Shown here: piece by piece, positions 30,905 through 42,950 of the stretch | How the letters are laid out: each line of letters opens with the position of its first letter | Position numbering within the stretch: position 1 is the first letter of the stretch | NCBI GenBank assembly: GCA_947396885.1 | Contig: OX377205.1 | Coordinates: 76,790,969-76,854,968, forward strand | Direction of reading: 5' to 3' | Origin: Heligmosomoides polygyrus polygyrus | Lineage: Eukaryota; Nematoda; Chromadorea; Rhabditida; Heligmosomidae | Length of the DNA stretch: 64,000 nucleotides | Program-made: the position numbers and the translations under genes | The notes under the pieces: generated by a model | Told to the model about the DNA's origin: nothing | What the model saw: the letters and a program-made list of their open reading frames with translations, nothing else | The model's database searches: none

Positions 30905-32358
30905 CAGGGATGAGCGGATTAACCGTTATCCGCTATCCGTTATCCGGTTTCGGTCGATTTTGGCCTGTCCGTTTTGTTGTTCGTTATCCGGTGGATTTAG
31001 GCCGGATAACGAACAACAATTGACCAACTCTCAAGATTTCGACATGGTGCTTAAAGGATTGGACAGAGAATTCTCTAAAATCATAAATGCGGTCCTGAAC
31101 AATAATACGAGGCATTATAATCTAGTAAGTTCACATGAAGCATTTCCTCGCTTGGGAACATGTGATGAAGTCGGTAGATGGACTATGTTTCACTTACAAC
31201 CCACAGGTGGATCTCAAGAAGGCATTAACCTAGGTATCCTACGTTACTCAAAGATTCTTGCAAAACGTCAAACAAACACCGCAACTTAGGTTTAGTTATA
31301 AACTCAATCAAAAACAGCCAAAAAGAAGAATAAAGGGCGAAAGCAGTGGTGGTAACTAACTTTCCATGGCGCCTTTGAAATACAAATCGCATGCATGCCC
31401 GTTTCGATTTGTAGCTTTTCAAAAAAGAAGTCTCCTGAGATTTTTACATTAAAGCAACTGTCAAATTTTTCGACGCGAGGATACAAAGTATAGTTGCGCT
31501 CTCCCGAAAATTTCGAATAACCGAAAATATTCGAATAGATTTTTTTTATACTTTACCACCGATTTCTATACTTTACCAATTCGATTTTCGAGCATTCGAA
31601 TTCGAATGCATTTGAAAATCGCGTTTTTTCGAGCATTCGAATTCGAGTATTCGAATTCGAATGCTCGAATATTCATTCGGGCGCAACTAGCGTTTTGGGA
31701 GAGAGAATCATTTCATCAAAGCAAATACGGGGTCTCAAAAAATGTATACACTGTTTGAAAGGTGATAACGTTGCTCGAGGTAAGGGTGCTGAAGAAGTTA
31801 AGGGCTCATATATTTAATACAAAAAATTTCTGACATAAAAGCGGTGTGGACTGCGTGATGCAATTCTTGCATTTCTTCTCTTTCTCTCTTCTGAATTCTT
31901 GCATTTCACATTCGATTGATTGTGTTTCACTTGAATACCTGTTGTAATTCCTCCTTAAAGAAACGTGTCGTTTGATTTGGGCTTCTTTCAATTCTCTCAT
32001 CTTGAAACATCTGCTTTTAGGCTGTTAGTTAGCATATGTTGTGGCGCATGAAGCTTTGAGGTGGATCTTTGTTTAGCGTGGCTTCACGTTTCGCCTTCGA
32101 CTTCCAGCCGAAGCCAATTGGATCCACAGGTGGGGTGTTCGCCCTCGTTAGCTGACCTTTAGGGGCAAGAGATGAACCTCAAAACCTCGCGTGGCATTCT
32201 ACATTAACCAAATAATGAAAGATTTATATTCAAAGAGTCTAAACCCAGTTTTATTTTTTGTTGCTTGTTCGTTATCCGTTTTTCCGGCCATTTTTTCTGG
32301 CAAAATTGTCCGTTATCCGTTATCCGGTTTTCAAAATTTCATTATTCGCTCATCCCTC
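30905..32358. mobile_element. hAT-like non-autonomous element with ttatccg repeats
   Basis: The left end cagggatgagcggattaac and the right end (reverse complement gagggatgagcgaataatg) form a terminal inverted repeat; CAGGG ends are typical of hAT elements. Both subterminal regions are packed with gttatccgttatccgg-type repeats, possible transposase-binding sites. No transposase ORF is present and I could not find a matching 8-bp duplication, so the boundary and superfamily are provisional. A palindromic element is nested inside at 31489-31691. Confidence 0.55.
31489..31691. repeat. Nested palindromic MITE of ttcgaat/attcgaa units
   Basis: The ends tagttgcgctctcccgaa and ttcgggcgcaacta are inverted. 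The interior is largely alternating gcattcgaattcgaatgc-type palindromes. The size, about 200 bp, fits a MITE with a TA-type target. Confidence 0.55.
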
Positions 32359-33339
32359 CGGTGTTCCGATGAACATGCAGCCAATAGATTTACTTAGGAG
32401 TAAAGATAAGAGAAGAAGCATAATAGTAGTTGCGTTCTTGAGCCACCCGGCGCACAAAACAGCGGTAAGTGGGAGAGAAAATTCGTGCTGATTCTGCACA
32501 ACTGCAGGAAGCGACTGCTCTGTTTTGTGTTTTGTTGGTTACCTACTGATAGAAGCTGATATTTTACGATACTGATCCTATGGTGAAAATTCTGGCCCAT
32601 GGGATTTGCAAATGGTTTTCGAATGTGAATTAGTTCTCAAAAATGATTGTGGTCACTGTGTCAACGGATTCTCAGTTATAACACTGAAGTACCATGGCAT
32701 ATTTACAGAGTGGTGGGACATCCTTGAATAGTGTCTGCCAACAGCAGATCCAGCGAAGTACTTAACTGGGAGAAATAAAGGCGTTGAATGATATTGTTGT
32801 TGTTGCTTATTACGATTGCATAAGGCAATACATTAGAAACAAACAGAAACAATCACAAAAAAGAGCGCATGGACGAAAACATACAAACAGTGAGACAATA
32901 CTTACTCATACTATTCAACCAATTTCAGATCTGAACAACAAACTTTTACTCGGCTTCTGAATTGTCTCGGTGTTAATATAACTGAAGGTGCTTAGAGAAT
33001 TTCAGGTATAAACTACCTACCCTATAAGTGAAAGACATTGCTCGTAAATTGGTTCTTGGCCGATGTAGCTGTAGGTTGGCGGAGCCACCTCTTGTGCGTA
33101 GTCTTCATCTTAAGGAATCTTTAAAGCCCAGAATCGGTGGTAAAGTATAACAGCCTGTGTACAAGACAGATGTCAAAACCCTGCGGGGAGAATCAGTGAT
33201 GGTAGTCCGATATGATGTTTGGTCGCATCGAACCTCTGCAGTACCAGATAGCAACTGACCTGTCCTCTCAACTTTTTGCTAACAATATAGACTGATTAAA
33301 ATAAATTTTTTAAAGCCTCCATTGGCTGGTGCCGGGGTT
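32359..33339. other. Stretch without a recognised gene
   Basis: No gene, RNA or repeat family was recognised on either strand. Confidence 0.35.
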
Positions 33340-33445
33340 GTAGGCTCTTATTAACGATGTTTTCTTGCGATCAAAACGATGGTTGTGCGGGTTCGAGTTT
33401 GGCATGGAGCTAAGGTTTTAAACGCAACAAAACTTCGTTATGAGA
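33340..33445 (+). mobile_element. tRNA-bearing SINE, family B, 3' part
   Basis: gtgcgggttcgagtt followed by ggttttaaacgcaacaaaact parallels tgcgggttcgagtcc and gttttgatcgcaacaaaac of the intact family-B SINE at 47604-47817. It holds the B box and the 3' tail only. Confidence 0.5.
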
Positions 33446-34144
33446 AAACACAGGCTGAACATGAAACGGTAAAAGAAACCGCCACCGAAGAATTCACCGA
33501 CTCCGGAAGTCTAAGGTTTCATGCCCGCAATGATTCATCCTTAGCACTTTATCAGAAAAGAGGTGAGATTCTGATAGTTGTTATTGGAGTAAGCAAAAAA
33601 TAAAGCGAATTAAGTTCGTCGTATTAATGAACTAACCTAATGTAAATTACTCTTGAAGAAAATGAAGAATAAAGATGCGATTTCTGAGTTTCTCACAGCT
33701 AATTTAATATTTGCGGAGGAAAGAGCTGGTAGGATACCTATTATTAATACTAGTAGGGAGTGCCTACTCATATAAACATTAAATAATTTCAGGAAAAGTG
33801 TGAGCACACGCTAGACTCTGAGCTGTGGAGCTACTACTGTGCTCGTTGCTCGACATCAATGAACCATATTCATGAAAACACTTAGATGCCTGGAAGATTA
33901 ACTTAGCAAATCAGTGAGTAGCAGGAGCTATAACACACCTAACGGAGGAAAACGTTGCTAGCCACTTTGAACCACGACGGACTTTCAGCGGGCAGCCGCT
34001 TCAAGAAAATTTTTTACCGCTATAAAGCATTGAATGCTGCTTAGCATAGGCTACCGGTGGACATAAAAGCATGGGAAAGTACTTTGCAGCCGTGACATCA
34101 TTTCTGGTAAAGAACTCTACACACTTGCGGCGTAGTAATGGTCC
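33446..34144. other. Stretch without a recognised gene
   Basis: AT-rich, with short chance frames. The composition changes abruptly to GC-rich at about 34145. Confidence 0.35.
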
Positions 34145-34900
34145 TATCTTTAAGCACAGGGAGGAACGCAGAGCTTACCGGCGGCGGCAAGCGGTGCTGT
34201 GCCGCGCCAGCAAAATTTGATTTAAGGTCCCCACACCCCACAGAGTTCTGCGGCAGCGCCGCGGCCCTATGCATAACCATAGGGCAGAGACGCCGAGCTC
34301 GCCGCCGGCGGCGCCCCTGCCCTATCCTTAAGGCCCCCACAGAGTTCTGCGGCAACGCCGCTTGCCGCTATGGTTAAGGATAGGGCAGGGACGCCGCCGG
34401 CGGCGAGCTCTGCGTCTCTGCTCTATGGTTAAGCATAGGGCGGCGGCGCTGCCGCAGAACTCTGTGGGGGCCTTTAACCAATGCGGCGAGCGGCGTTGCC
34501 GCAGAACTCTGTGGGGGCCTTTACAATTTTCACGGCAGCGGCACTGGCGGCGTCGCAAATCAAAATTCGTGAAGCGCGCCGCTCATGCGCTTGCTGGCGG
34601 TAAGCGGCGGAGGCACGGAGCGGCGAGGTACTGTATTTCTAGTCGGGACCCACTACCGCTATTAGCTTTCCCACCTGTCCGCTCTCTGGGCGCTCCCTGC
34701 GCTGTTATATGAAACTATACTGAATACGAAACTTTCACTGACAGGCTATTGCGTAGACAGTCTTCATATCGGGAGAAACCTGCGGCTGCAGTAATAATGA
34801 GGTGAATCATTGTTGCTGTCGCCCGCCGCTTCCCGCAGCGGCGGCATGGCGGCACTCGCCGACGTTCGCAGCCGACGGCGAGCTCTGCGTTCCTACTATA
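34145..34900. repeat. GC-rich palindromic repeat block, left part
   Basis: Arms 34237-34332 and 34374-34472 are near-perfect reverse complements. Each holds ccacagagttctgcggca, cgccgagctcgccgccgg-like and tagggcaggg-like blocks. The word cacagagttctgcggca occurs four times, twice in each direction (near 34239, 34337, 34453, 34499). The block continues to a site where a TIR element (34901-36341) interrupts it. Open frames on both strands are by-products of the GC-rich palindrome. The function is unknown; its strong composition contrast suggests a foldback transposon. Confidence 0.7.
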
Positions 34901-36341
34901 CATTGGATCCGAATGAATCGTTTTCGGATATCCCTATCCGAATCATCCAGTTATCGGGAAATTGCCGAGTCATCCAAAAATCCGAGGTCCTCAAACTCAC
35001 CCTTATCCGAATCATCCAAAAATCCGGTGTCCGCTAAATTACCATTATCCGAATCATTATCCGGATCCTGAAGAAATGCGATGATCCTGATAAAATCGGA
35101 TAACCCGTTTAATTTATTCGCTCCATTTTGAAATCGCGCACCTTGGATGAAAACACATTCAAAACGAATTTCACGGGCGGGCAGGTTGCTGAGTCATACG
35201 TTTTGAAACGCCAGTGTGAAACGATGTTGAATACAATTGTCGCGCTGCTGAGCGTTCGATCTTGGCATCTTTTTCTTCAAATACTATGTTGCGCTGCCGA
35301 GAGGGACGAGGACGGAAGGAGAGAAGGCAATATGCTCTTCGTTTCAAATTGTAGAGCATTTGGTGCAAATTGGGTCGGGGAGGGCGGGGGGAGGTCACCA
35401 TGTAGAGCAGCCTTATAACGCACTTTGTGCAGCACGAAATTAAAATTATTATTGAGCACTGGTGTGTCCTACCTCACTAATGAACAACGCTAGGCTATTT
35501 CTGGTGTAATTTGACATTCATGTCCCTTTTCATGAAGGAGGAAAATCACTGAATACAAGGTGACGCCCACCCCAATTTGCACCCCTTTTTCTTGTCATAG
35601 TTCTCTTAAAGCACTCCTACTGGTAGCTTCAGAAATATTTAGACTAAAGAAAATACTAGATCCTCCACCACCCCTCACCTTTCGCCGATGAAGCTACAAA
35701 CGGGAGAACGTTAGTATTGTTGCATACCATAATTTCGAGTAGAAATTCAGGGTAATGGTTACTGAACTAACTATAACAGGTAGTGTCTGTTGACCGCCGC
35801 CAGTCCAAATCAATTTAAGATAAATATAATAGTTGCTGGTTCACGTAATCACATTATCCCTTTGTAATAAGTCGTCGAGCTTCATCATCTATGAGCTGGG
35901 GGACTGTTGAATAAAGGAAGCGTGGTCGGACAAAATGTAAACTCAATTGAACCGACTTGACTACTACTCTCCACATGTTATGCAGAACACGTGAAAGCAA
36001 AGCTTCGCTTCTAGTTCAAAAATCGAATAAGTGATAGTAGTAGTAAGAGTGAATAGTAATAGTATAGTAGGAGTAATGAAACTTGGAAAGTTCACAAATT
36101 TTTGTGTGTAACGCAATAAAGAGTGAAGTCCTGAACGTTTCCTTCCTTGACGAGAAGTGAGAGTCTTTCAATACATGTACGGTTGTTGTTGTTGTTAAAG
36201 AATGGGTTCCTTTTTAAGGAATGATAATATTCCGATAAACTGCATCTTGCGTTAATATTCGGATATCCGAAATCCGGGATCCGCAAAATCGCCCTTATCC
36301 GAATCATCCAATTATCCCAAGGATTTCGATCGGATCCAATG
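34901..36341. mobile_element. TIR element with ttatccgaatcatcca repeats
   Basis: The ends cattggatccga and tcggatccaatg are perfect inverted repeats 1,441 bp apart. Both ends contain several ttatccgaatcatcca-type subterminal repeats and cggatatcc. There is no transposase; the interior open frame 35128-35418 is unassigned. It splits the GC-rich palindromic block, since sequences related to that block occur on both sides. The superfamily is not assigned. Confidence 0.6.
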
Positions 36342-36561
36342 CATGGTCTCTATCCTATGGTTAGGGATAGCGTTGCCGCAAAAGCGTGTGAGAGCCTCAA
36401 GTAGCGTCTCCGAAGAATACGGTGCTTCGCCGTTCCGGCCCCTGCCGCCTTCCGCCTGCATGGATCGAGTGTGCTAAAACGGCACTGCAAAATTGTGGAG
36501 GAGCGCCGCCATTCCAAGGCCCCGCACCAGCTTTGACTCCCGCCGGCCGTGGCCGCGCTGC
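36342..36561. repeat. GC-rich palindromic repeat block, right part
   Basis: ctatggttagggatagcgtt and gttgccgc continue the motifs of 34145-34900 after the inserted TIR element, supporting one original GC-rich repeat. Confidence 0.5.
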
Positions 36562-37105
36562 AAACAGTATGTCAGCGATTTTAAAAATGATTTATGTTGA
36601 ATTACTTTTCTTTGTTCCATAATGAAGAAAACATCTCCTAGGACAAAGACAATGGTGCATAAATAAGTAAGGATGTACAGCTTATTCATAAAACAATGCA
36701 CAAGTTGGCATTGTCAAGATAAGTGGAGTGACTAATACAACAGCATGAGGGTTAGGATTCAAACAGCAAAAATTACTGGAGCTGATAACGCCAATATTCT
36801 TTGCTGCACGAACAGGAAGATTTTCTTGCTCTCTAAATTCTTCCAGCAACGTATTCTCCAACATCCTTTGATAACGTACGCGTTTGCAATAGCGTTACTC
36901 TTAGAACCACGCGACCTTTCCGTACGTATCTTTCGTACAATAACTAACGAATGCCTCATACAAGTGCTTCACAAACATTCTCAGAATAGGTGCGTACGTA
37001 AGGTTTATGTTATACCTCGGCGACTCGGTCGGCGACAGTGTTGCGTAGGCTCATCTAAGAGATGTCGCCAAGGCAATCTTATATAACTATGATGATGCTA
37101 CAAAA
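36562..37105. other. Stretch without a recognised gene
   Basis: An unassigned frame at 36745-37086 has no domain. A TATA-like cttatataac at about 37078 lies just before the ORF at 37106. Confidence 0.3.
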
Positions 37106-37504
37106 ATGAATTGGGGTGAGTCAACCACGAGACTGAATGGTCATTTCTCGCAGGAGTATTTTCTGGACATCACTAAGGAGAAAATCACGGACATGAAGAT
37201 GTTCACTGGAGAGGCGCCACTTATGTTCTCTAAAATACTTAGAAGAAACATTCTCGAAGCCTTCTCAGGTATAGATAAAGCCGTCCTCCGTCTATTCCTG
37301 CAGAGCATGGTCTTCACGAACGGCTTGTTGGATCAAGCAAAAGCTCGAGCTTTTGCGGCCGCTGTCAACCAATTATGCTCAGTTAGTATAGGATGCGGAG
37401 CGTATGTAGACGTTCGCACAGGTGGAACAACTGACGAGAATGACACGCTTGTTGCCAAAATTGACCAGGTCTTGGAGACACATACCAGTCAGCCATGCGC
37501 GTAA
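37106..37504 (+). CDS. Unassigned 132-codon ORF, possibly a host exon
   Basis: The frame is open from ATG to the stop at 37504 with balanced composition (YFLDITKEKITDMKMFTG, then NILEAFSG, then ARAFAAAVNQLCSVSIGCG). A 38-bp stretch, gtgagtcaac to tttctcgcag, at its start has canonical intron ends, so the true first exon may end at ATGAATTGGG and resume at GAGTATTTT. No family was recognised. A gypsy RNase H relic begins 60 bases later, so it could also be part of a retroelement polyprotein, but no RT motif is visible. Confidence 0.35.
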   Translation: MNWGESTTRLNGHFSQEYFLDITKEKITDMKMFTGEAPLMFSKILRRNILEAFSGIDKAVLRLFLQSMVFTNGLLDQAKARAFAAAVNQLCSVSIGCGAYVDVRTGGTTDENDTLVAKIDQVLETHTSQPCA

Positions 37505-37559
37505 ATTATGTCCGCCCTATTTAGAGCGACCAAGTCCACCACCCTTCACGTAATTGGCA

Positions 37560-38270
37560 AAAGTTATGAAGATAACTGGAGGCACTAGACATAGTTTTCG
37601 CTCTCATGCAGTTTTACCTGCGTTTAGCAGGCACGAAGATCACATTAGTAGTTGACCATGCACCTCTCAATCTCTGAAGCACAGGTCAGATCTGGTAGGC
37701 CGTTTGGCCAAATACCAGATTTTCGCACAAGCTTTCGATATTGCTAAAGAAAATCGAGCTGAGAAACAATGCTTTATGTGACATTCTTAGCCGATATCAC
37801 ATTATCAAAGTTTGTGCCATTCGTCAATGCTTATTACTAACTTTGGAAGACACTGAAAAAGCTCAGGACGATTCTGAACATGAGGGTTACTAAGAATTGT
37901 TCAGGGAAAGGTTAATCAACCCCTTAATAAATTTCAGAGAACTATCGACAATAATCACGTTTTCCAAGACTGTCTGTACTATGTATACAACGCATAGTAC
38001 AACTGCCTTGATGATTTTTAATCCACATATGCAAAACGTGATAATTCTTGCGCACCACCATAATCCATTAACTGGATCTCACTTAGGAATACAATAACGT
38101 TATACCGTGGAAAGAGCTATGTATTACTGACCAACTTTGTAACTAGATGTCACATCATATATAAACACATGTTCATTATGCCAAGAAGTCAAAACTCCTT
38201 CGGGCAACACAATACGCGAATAGTTGGGAAGTTTTCCAATCCTCCAAAGAGCTTTTCAACGCATGTATGT
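37560..38270 (+). mobile_element. Ty3/gypsy-like relic: RNase H end and integrase zinc finger
   Basis: In broken frames, FALMQFYLRLAGTKITLVVD, then HAPL, KHRSDLVGRLAKYQI and CDILSRYHI match the end of a retroelement RNase H. About 200 bases on, ILAHHHNPLTGSHLGI and later SYINTCSLCQEVKTPSGN match the HHCC zinc finger that opens the integrase. Many stops are present. No RT, integrase core or LTR was found; the CR1 at 38420 follows. Confidence 0.7.
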
Positions 38271-38419
38271 TTGTTATGTTTTAATACCTAAAGTAATGTA
38301 TCATCAGCGTAACAGTACAAACTACTAAATTGTTTAAACTACTAATTTGAATGCTGTATCGAATAAGGTTCCAAATTAATATTAGTCCTATTCATCAACC
38401 TCACTAGCAAAGAGGAAGA

Positions 38420-39069
38420 CATAAACCTCTTCATTTCAAACTCGGTCGTTCACATGGTTCTCGCTTACAAGACATATGTCAGGCCTGTACTTGAATATGG
38501 CACCACAGTATTTAGTCCCAAATGTAAACGTGAAATCTCTAGATTGGAATCTGTACAAAATAGCTTTACAAGAAAACTCTGGATAAGAGTACATGGGTGT
38601 AATTACACCAATATTCCATCTGCTTTTGTGAGGAAAAAACTCTTCAATTTACGCACCCTTGCCTCTCGTAGGAAAAGATGTGATCCAATTACTGTCTATA
38701 AGCTAATCAATGGTATGTTGGATCTTTCTCTTCAGGAATTTTATTCACTATCTAGCTCAAACACTAGAGGTGGTCAGATGAAGGTTCAAATTCCAAAAGC
38801 CAGAAGTACATAATATAAGGACGACATTTTTTACAAACCGAGCTGGAACCGAACTTCAAAAATTTTCAAAGAAAAACATCCTACCAAAATCGTTAAGGCA
38901 ATTCAAAAGACTTGTTGACAAGTATCTTCAGGATGTTCCTTAATAGTTTGCTTCCTACTGTTACTGTTGTCTGTCGTCTGGGGCTAATAATATATGTTTT
39001 ATTCGTTCTGATCTGTTTTTAATGGTCATGTTTTGTTGTGCCATTTTTGCGTGGACCTCCACGTATGGA

Positions 39070-39112
<43 letters not shown>

Positions 39113-39113
39113 A
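38420..39113 (+). mobile_element. CR1-like LINE, C-terminal end with (TAAA)n tail
   Basis: The frame 38454-38813 reads YKTYVRPVLEYGTTVFSP, then SVQNSFTRKLWIRV, then NLRTLASRRKRCD, the standard end of CR1-type ORF2. After one frame change it continues as ILPKSLRQFKRLVDKYLQ to a stop near 38942, a 3' untranslated region, and a long (aaat)n run at 39066-39113. The 5' part with the RT core is missing. Confidence 0.85.
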
Positions 39114-39326
39114 TCTTCTTCATCAATGCTCCCCTCGAGGCGCCCGGGTGGAAGGGACATCGAACAGAGCGAGCCTCAGATTTTGGAAGGGCGCACACTC
39201 TGCGACTTTTTCCGATTTTAACAACGCTTTTTCTTCGGCTCCAGCGTCGAACCTGGCTGTTATTTTCCGCTATCGCCCTGACACCGAATTCAACGGGACT
39301 CCTATGGACGACTCTGGTGGTGACCT

Positions 39327-40277
39327 GGGCCCGGATTCATGAACGATTTACCGGCGGGTAAGTGTAAAATTTACCCCCACTCCCCACTTACGCGCGATTC
39401 GTGAACGCGCGGCGGGAAAAATCCGAGGTAAGTGTCGAGGTAAATGCTACCCCGTCAGCGCGTCGGGGAACATTTACCTCCAAGGCGAGGGTTTTGCTCC
39501 GCGGCCAACTTCTGACCCAATGCATGCCTCCGCTGACCCTTAGCCAGCTCTGAGCTGGCCTCCAGCCGCAAATTCAATGCCTGGCGGGGCGCCTAGTTGC
39601 CGTCGCCATGCGCACGTCCTTCGCCGCACTTCGGTGAGTTGTTTTACCTTCTGTTTTTCTCTGTTAGGCTTGCATTCCATGATTTTTTGGGCTCTGTGGA
39701 CCATGGCGGCCCACAATGCCACTTACTTTTAAGTGAATTGCTTCTTTTAGTGGCATTGTGGGTCAGCTTGTGCCATTATGAACCTAGTTCACCACGCAAA
39801 TCGTAATTTACGATTTGCGTGGGTGGACTATGCCCGTCCGCCACCTTAGCCCTCCTTGGCATATGTTGTCTATGGAGGCTACTGTGGTGGATGGCACCCA
39901 TTATTAGTCATGTTGGCCCACATTTACCATTGTTTCTGTACTTCCTGCTATGCTACTAGTTTCCACCCCTCTCCCTCCCCCCCCCCCCCTTGCCCAACCC
40001 CACATTTCACATTTCATTTCCCCTAAATACGATGCTGCTAGTGTCGGTGCCAGCGACGTCTCAGCAGCAAGTGTGACTGCTTGGTTTCGCTGTTAGCTGA
40101 TGCCAGCGGGCCAGCGGAGGCATGCACATTGGGTCAGAAATTGGCCGCGGAGCAAAACCCTCGCCTTGGCCGTCATGAATCAGAAAACGGAGGTAAGTTC
40201 GGGGAAAGTGGCGGGTAAATGGCCGTCGAGGTAAGTGGGGGTAGAATTTACCTCCGGCCACGTTCATGAATCCGGCC
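39327..40277. mobile_element. TIR element, GGGCCGGATTCATGAAC family, copy 1
   Basis: The ends gggcccggattcatgaacg and cgttcatgaatccggcc are inverted. Flanking cct at 39324-39326 and 40278-40280 suggests a 3-bp duplication. The interior has two clear palindromes (ccacgcaaatcgtaa/ttacgatttgcgtgg and gcccacaatgccac/gtggcattgtggg) and no transposase. A second copy of 935 bp lies at 51233-52167 with high similarity throughout, so both moved recently. Open frames inside are not conserved between the copies as genes. Confidence 0.8.
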
Positions 40278-40280
40278 CCT

Positions 40281-40829
40281 GGGTTTTGGCTCAATTGGCC
40301 GCCTGTGATTCTGACTTGGTGGCGGCTGTGGCTCTAGCTTGGTAGCAGCTTGGGATCCGGCCTTGATGTTGGATTTGGCCTCCGGCTCTGGTGAGTCTTT
40401 AGTCTTAATAGAAATCAAAATGGGACCTCTGTAAGCTAGAGAATATTTGGAGAGTACCACAGGTCTCTTTCTGAGAAAGCTTTGGTACTAACCGCTGACT
40501 ACAAGGCCCCTTTCTCTAGCTTTCATGGCTGGAAATTCACACCCTTTCCTGGACTTCTAAATCCCAGCAGATGAGTAACGGCAATTATGGCACGGACTAC
40601 GATTATTAAAAACAGATAGGATTTGTTCGAACACCTATCATATAGTGGCCCATCTGAATGCGCATTGGCCACTCCACTCAATTTGAGAACTGGGTCAGAG
40701 TCTCAATAATTCGTGAAGAGCTGCAATTATGTAGAGGGTAAAATATTGGTGTCAAACAATCCCAGTGTACGCCACGCGGTTCTATTTTTGAATGTGTAGA
40801 GAAGGGGTCGCATTCGAGTCGGTGCAAAT
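40281..40829. other. Stretch without a recognised gene
   Basis: No gene seen. A stretch rich in ggct/ttgg words at 40290-40400 gives no conserved protein. Confidence 0.35.
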
Positions 40830-42950
40830 CAGGGGTGTGCGTTTAACGATTAACGATTTACCGATTTGCCGGTTTTACCGGCATTTTAAATCTTTTTAAC
40901 GAATGTTAACGACGAAATCTTCAGTTAAATTGCATTAACGACATTTTACGCGCAATTTTTGAATTTTTACTTCTGTTTCATGAAAATTCACTTCTGACAA
41001 TTTTTTCGATGTGCTTTCGTAGCACCATTGCGATGCCGAGGAAACCCTCTGCTTACTTGAATCAGTAGAAACAGGCTGTCGATTTCGAGTTTATATTTTG
41101 AGAATTGCTGACATTTTTCTTGCTCTCTGAGCAATTTATTCGTATGAGCCCTCACTTTTCCATACAATTGTTCCGTATCTTTTGTACTCAATAGACTGCT
41201 TTTCTCGCTTGATTTCTACACAAATTTTTTTATATGTGCTTTCCAACGAGTCCTTTTTTACTGTTTTTGGCACTTATCTCATAAGTGTGGGTTGAAAAGC
41301 ACAGAAGACAAAAAGAAAACGCTACGAAGCACAATTAATGCGGAGAAAATAAGTGCAAGATACGAAACGAAAGAAGACGAATGCTCATTCCCTTTTCACC
41401 CGCAGTTTTAGTTGGATGGTTCTTCGTGCAGCGTCAGGCAATGATTGTAGGACTACGCTAAGGCTACGTTAAGCCCCGCGTAACATGTAGAACGCGGCTG
41501 CTGTTACCGTCACTGCTTCGCTTTTACTGAATTTCATGCCGTGCAACGTCAACGACGAATTTTCTTTCCGTCTTTTACGAAGGCTCTCCTGGCTGTTTTC
41601 TTTGGTAGAACTACAACTAGTATACTCGTGAAACAGTGAGTAAGTGTACATGAAAGCATTAAAATTACATAAATAAGAGAAGTGATAAACACTCTTTGTC
41701 AGTTATTATATGTGGTGGTCGTTCAAAAACTAGCACCTTACGTACGATCTATTGCACGAAGATTTTTTGAAAGTTCTAAGAAGATGGTTTATCTTTGAAG
41801 GTGCAGGTCTAGCTTTAACAAGAAATTCGCTTTAATTTTTTAGTCTATGTAGTTTGCGAATTTACTACAGTACCGTTCATCAATCCAAAATTTGCTCTAC
41901 AAAAATGGAAAGAACCTGAGAAACCCAAATGCATTGTGGCTCAAGAAAATGAACTGTACAACACGGTACCTGGTTCTTCAAGAAGGAAATTAGAGTAGTC
42001 AGTTGCTTGGAGGTCATAAAAGAGTGACAGACAGCGGAAAATTATATAATAGAGGAATAGGAAAGGGTGTTGACTGCTCTTTTCATAAGAGGATAAACGC
42101 CCTTTCAAATACGTATGTCCCTTACGCAGTCCTTTTAGAAGAAAGAGGAGGAAAAGCTAACAATTTAAATCTACCTCACTTTAGAGAGAAAGACAAGAAT
42201 ACTCAATGCAGTAGAATTTGATTCCATTAAATTCCTGCCAACGGTCCTTGACTGTTTATTTTATTTTCTGCTGTCGTCTGCATTGAGTGCGGGACCTTGT
42301 GGGACAAAAGAACCATTCCGTGAAACAGCAGATCTGGACTAAATATTTTCCGAAGAGCAAGTGCACCAGCAAATTCACTGCCGTAACGGCTCGACCTGAA
42401 TTCTTCGTTGAAACAGTTGTAGTTCTGAAGTTCTCCAAAACAATTATGGAACTATAGAAAAAATGTTGGACCGTAAGAGTCTATTTAGCGAGCGCAAAAT
42501 CTTTGAAAAAGTATTGTCAAGACAAGTGAGAATGCTCAAATCGTTGAGCCATGCTGTATGGTTCACAGCACTTCAAATCTTTCCAGAAGCTTAACAACTC
42601 TTCGAAAGCTAAAGGAATTAAGCATAGTTAGAAATTTGCTATTTTGGAAGTATTGAAGTTACTGTTTGGTTTGAAATCTTAGCGATTCTTCTCGTTTAGC
42701 AATTTTTGTTGAGACTGCCGTTACGTTTCTGAAACTGAAGACATACTCATACGTATAATGGTCAAATGGATAGACTGGAAAAATCAATGGAGAAAAATCT
42801 GGCTTTTTACCTAAAATACAGCCAAAGTGACTGCAGCTAAGGGATATTTTATTTAGCGATTTTTCCGAATTTACCGATTTAACCGCAAAAATTTTTCGTT
42901 AAAAAATGGTCGTTAGTAATTTACCGAAAAACATTTAACGCACATCCCTG
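40830..42950. mobile_element. hAT-like element, 2.1 kb, no transposase
   Basis: The left end caggggtgtgcgtttaac and the right end (reverse complement cagggatgtgcgttaaat) are inverted. The flanking octamers gtgcaaat (40822-40829) and gttcaaat (42951-42958) differ by one base, fitting the 8-bp duplication of hAT transposons. Subterminal taacgattaacgatttaccg-like repeats occur at both ends. The interior holds only short unassigned frames (for example 42003-42221), so it is non-autonomous or fully decayed. Confidence 0.65.

Noticed and set aside
34138..34712. Several GC-rich ORFs with RRRR and CGSAA repeats on both strands
   Set aside because: They read through palindromic repeats in both directions and mirror each other; no independent evidence for protein.
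38066..39113. CRISPR-like or tandem array from the (AAAT)n run
   Set aside because: It is a simple LINE tail with no spacers or regular unit structure.
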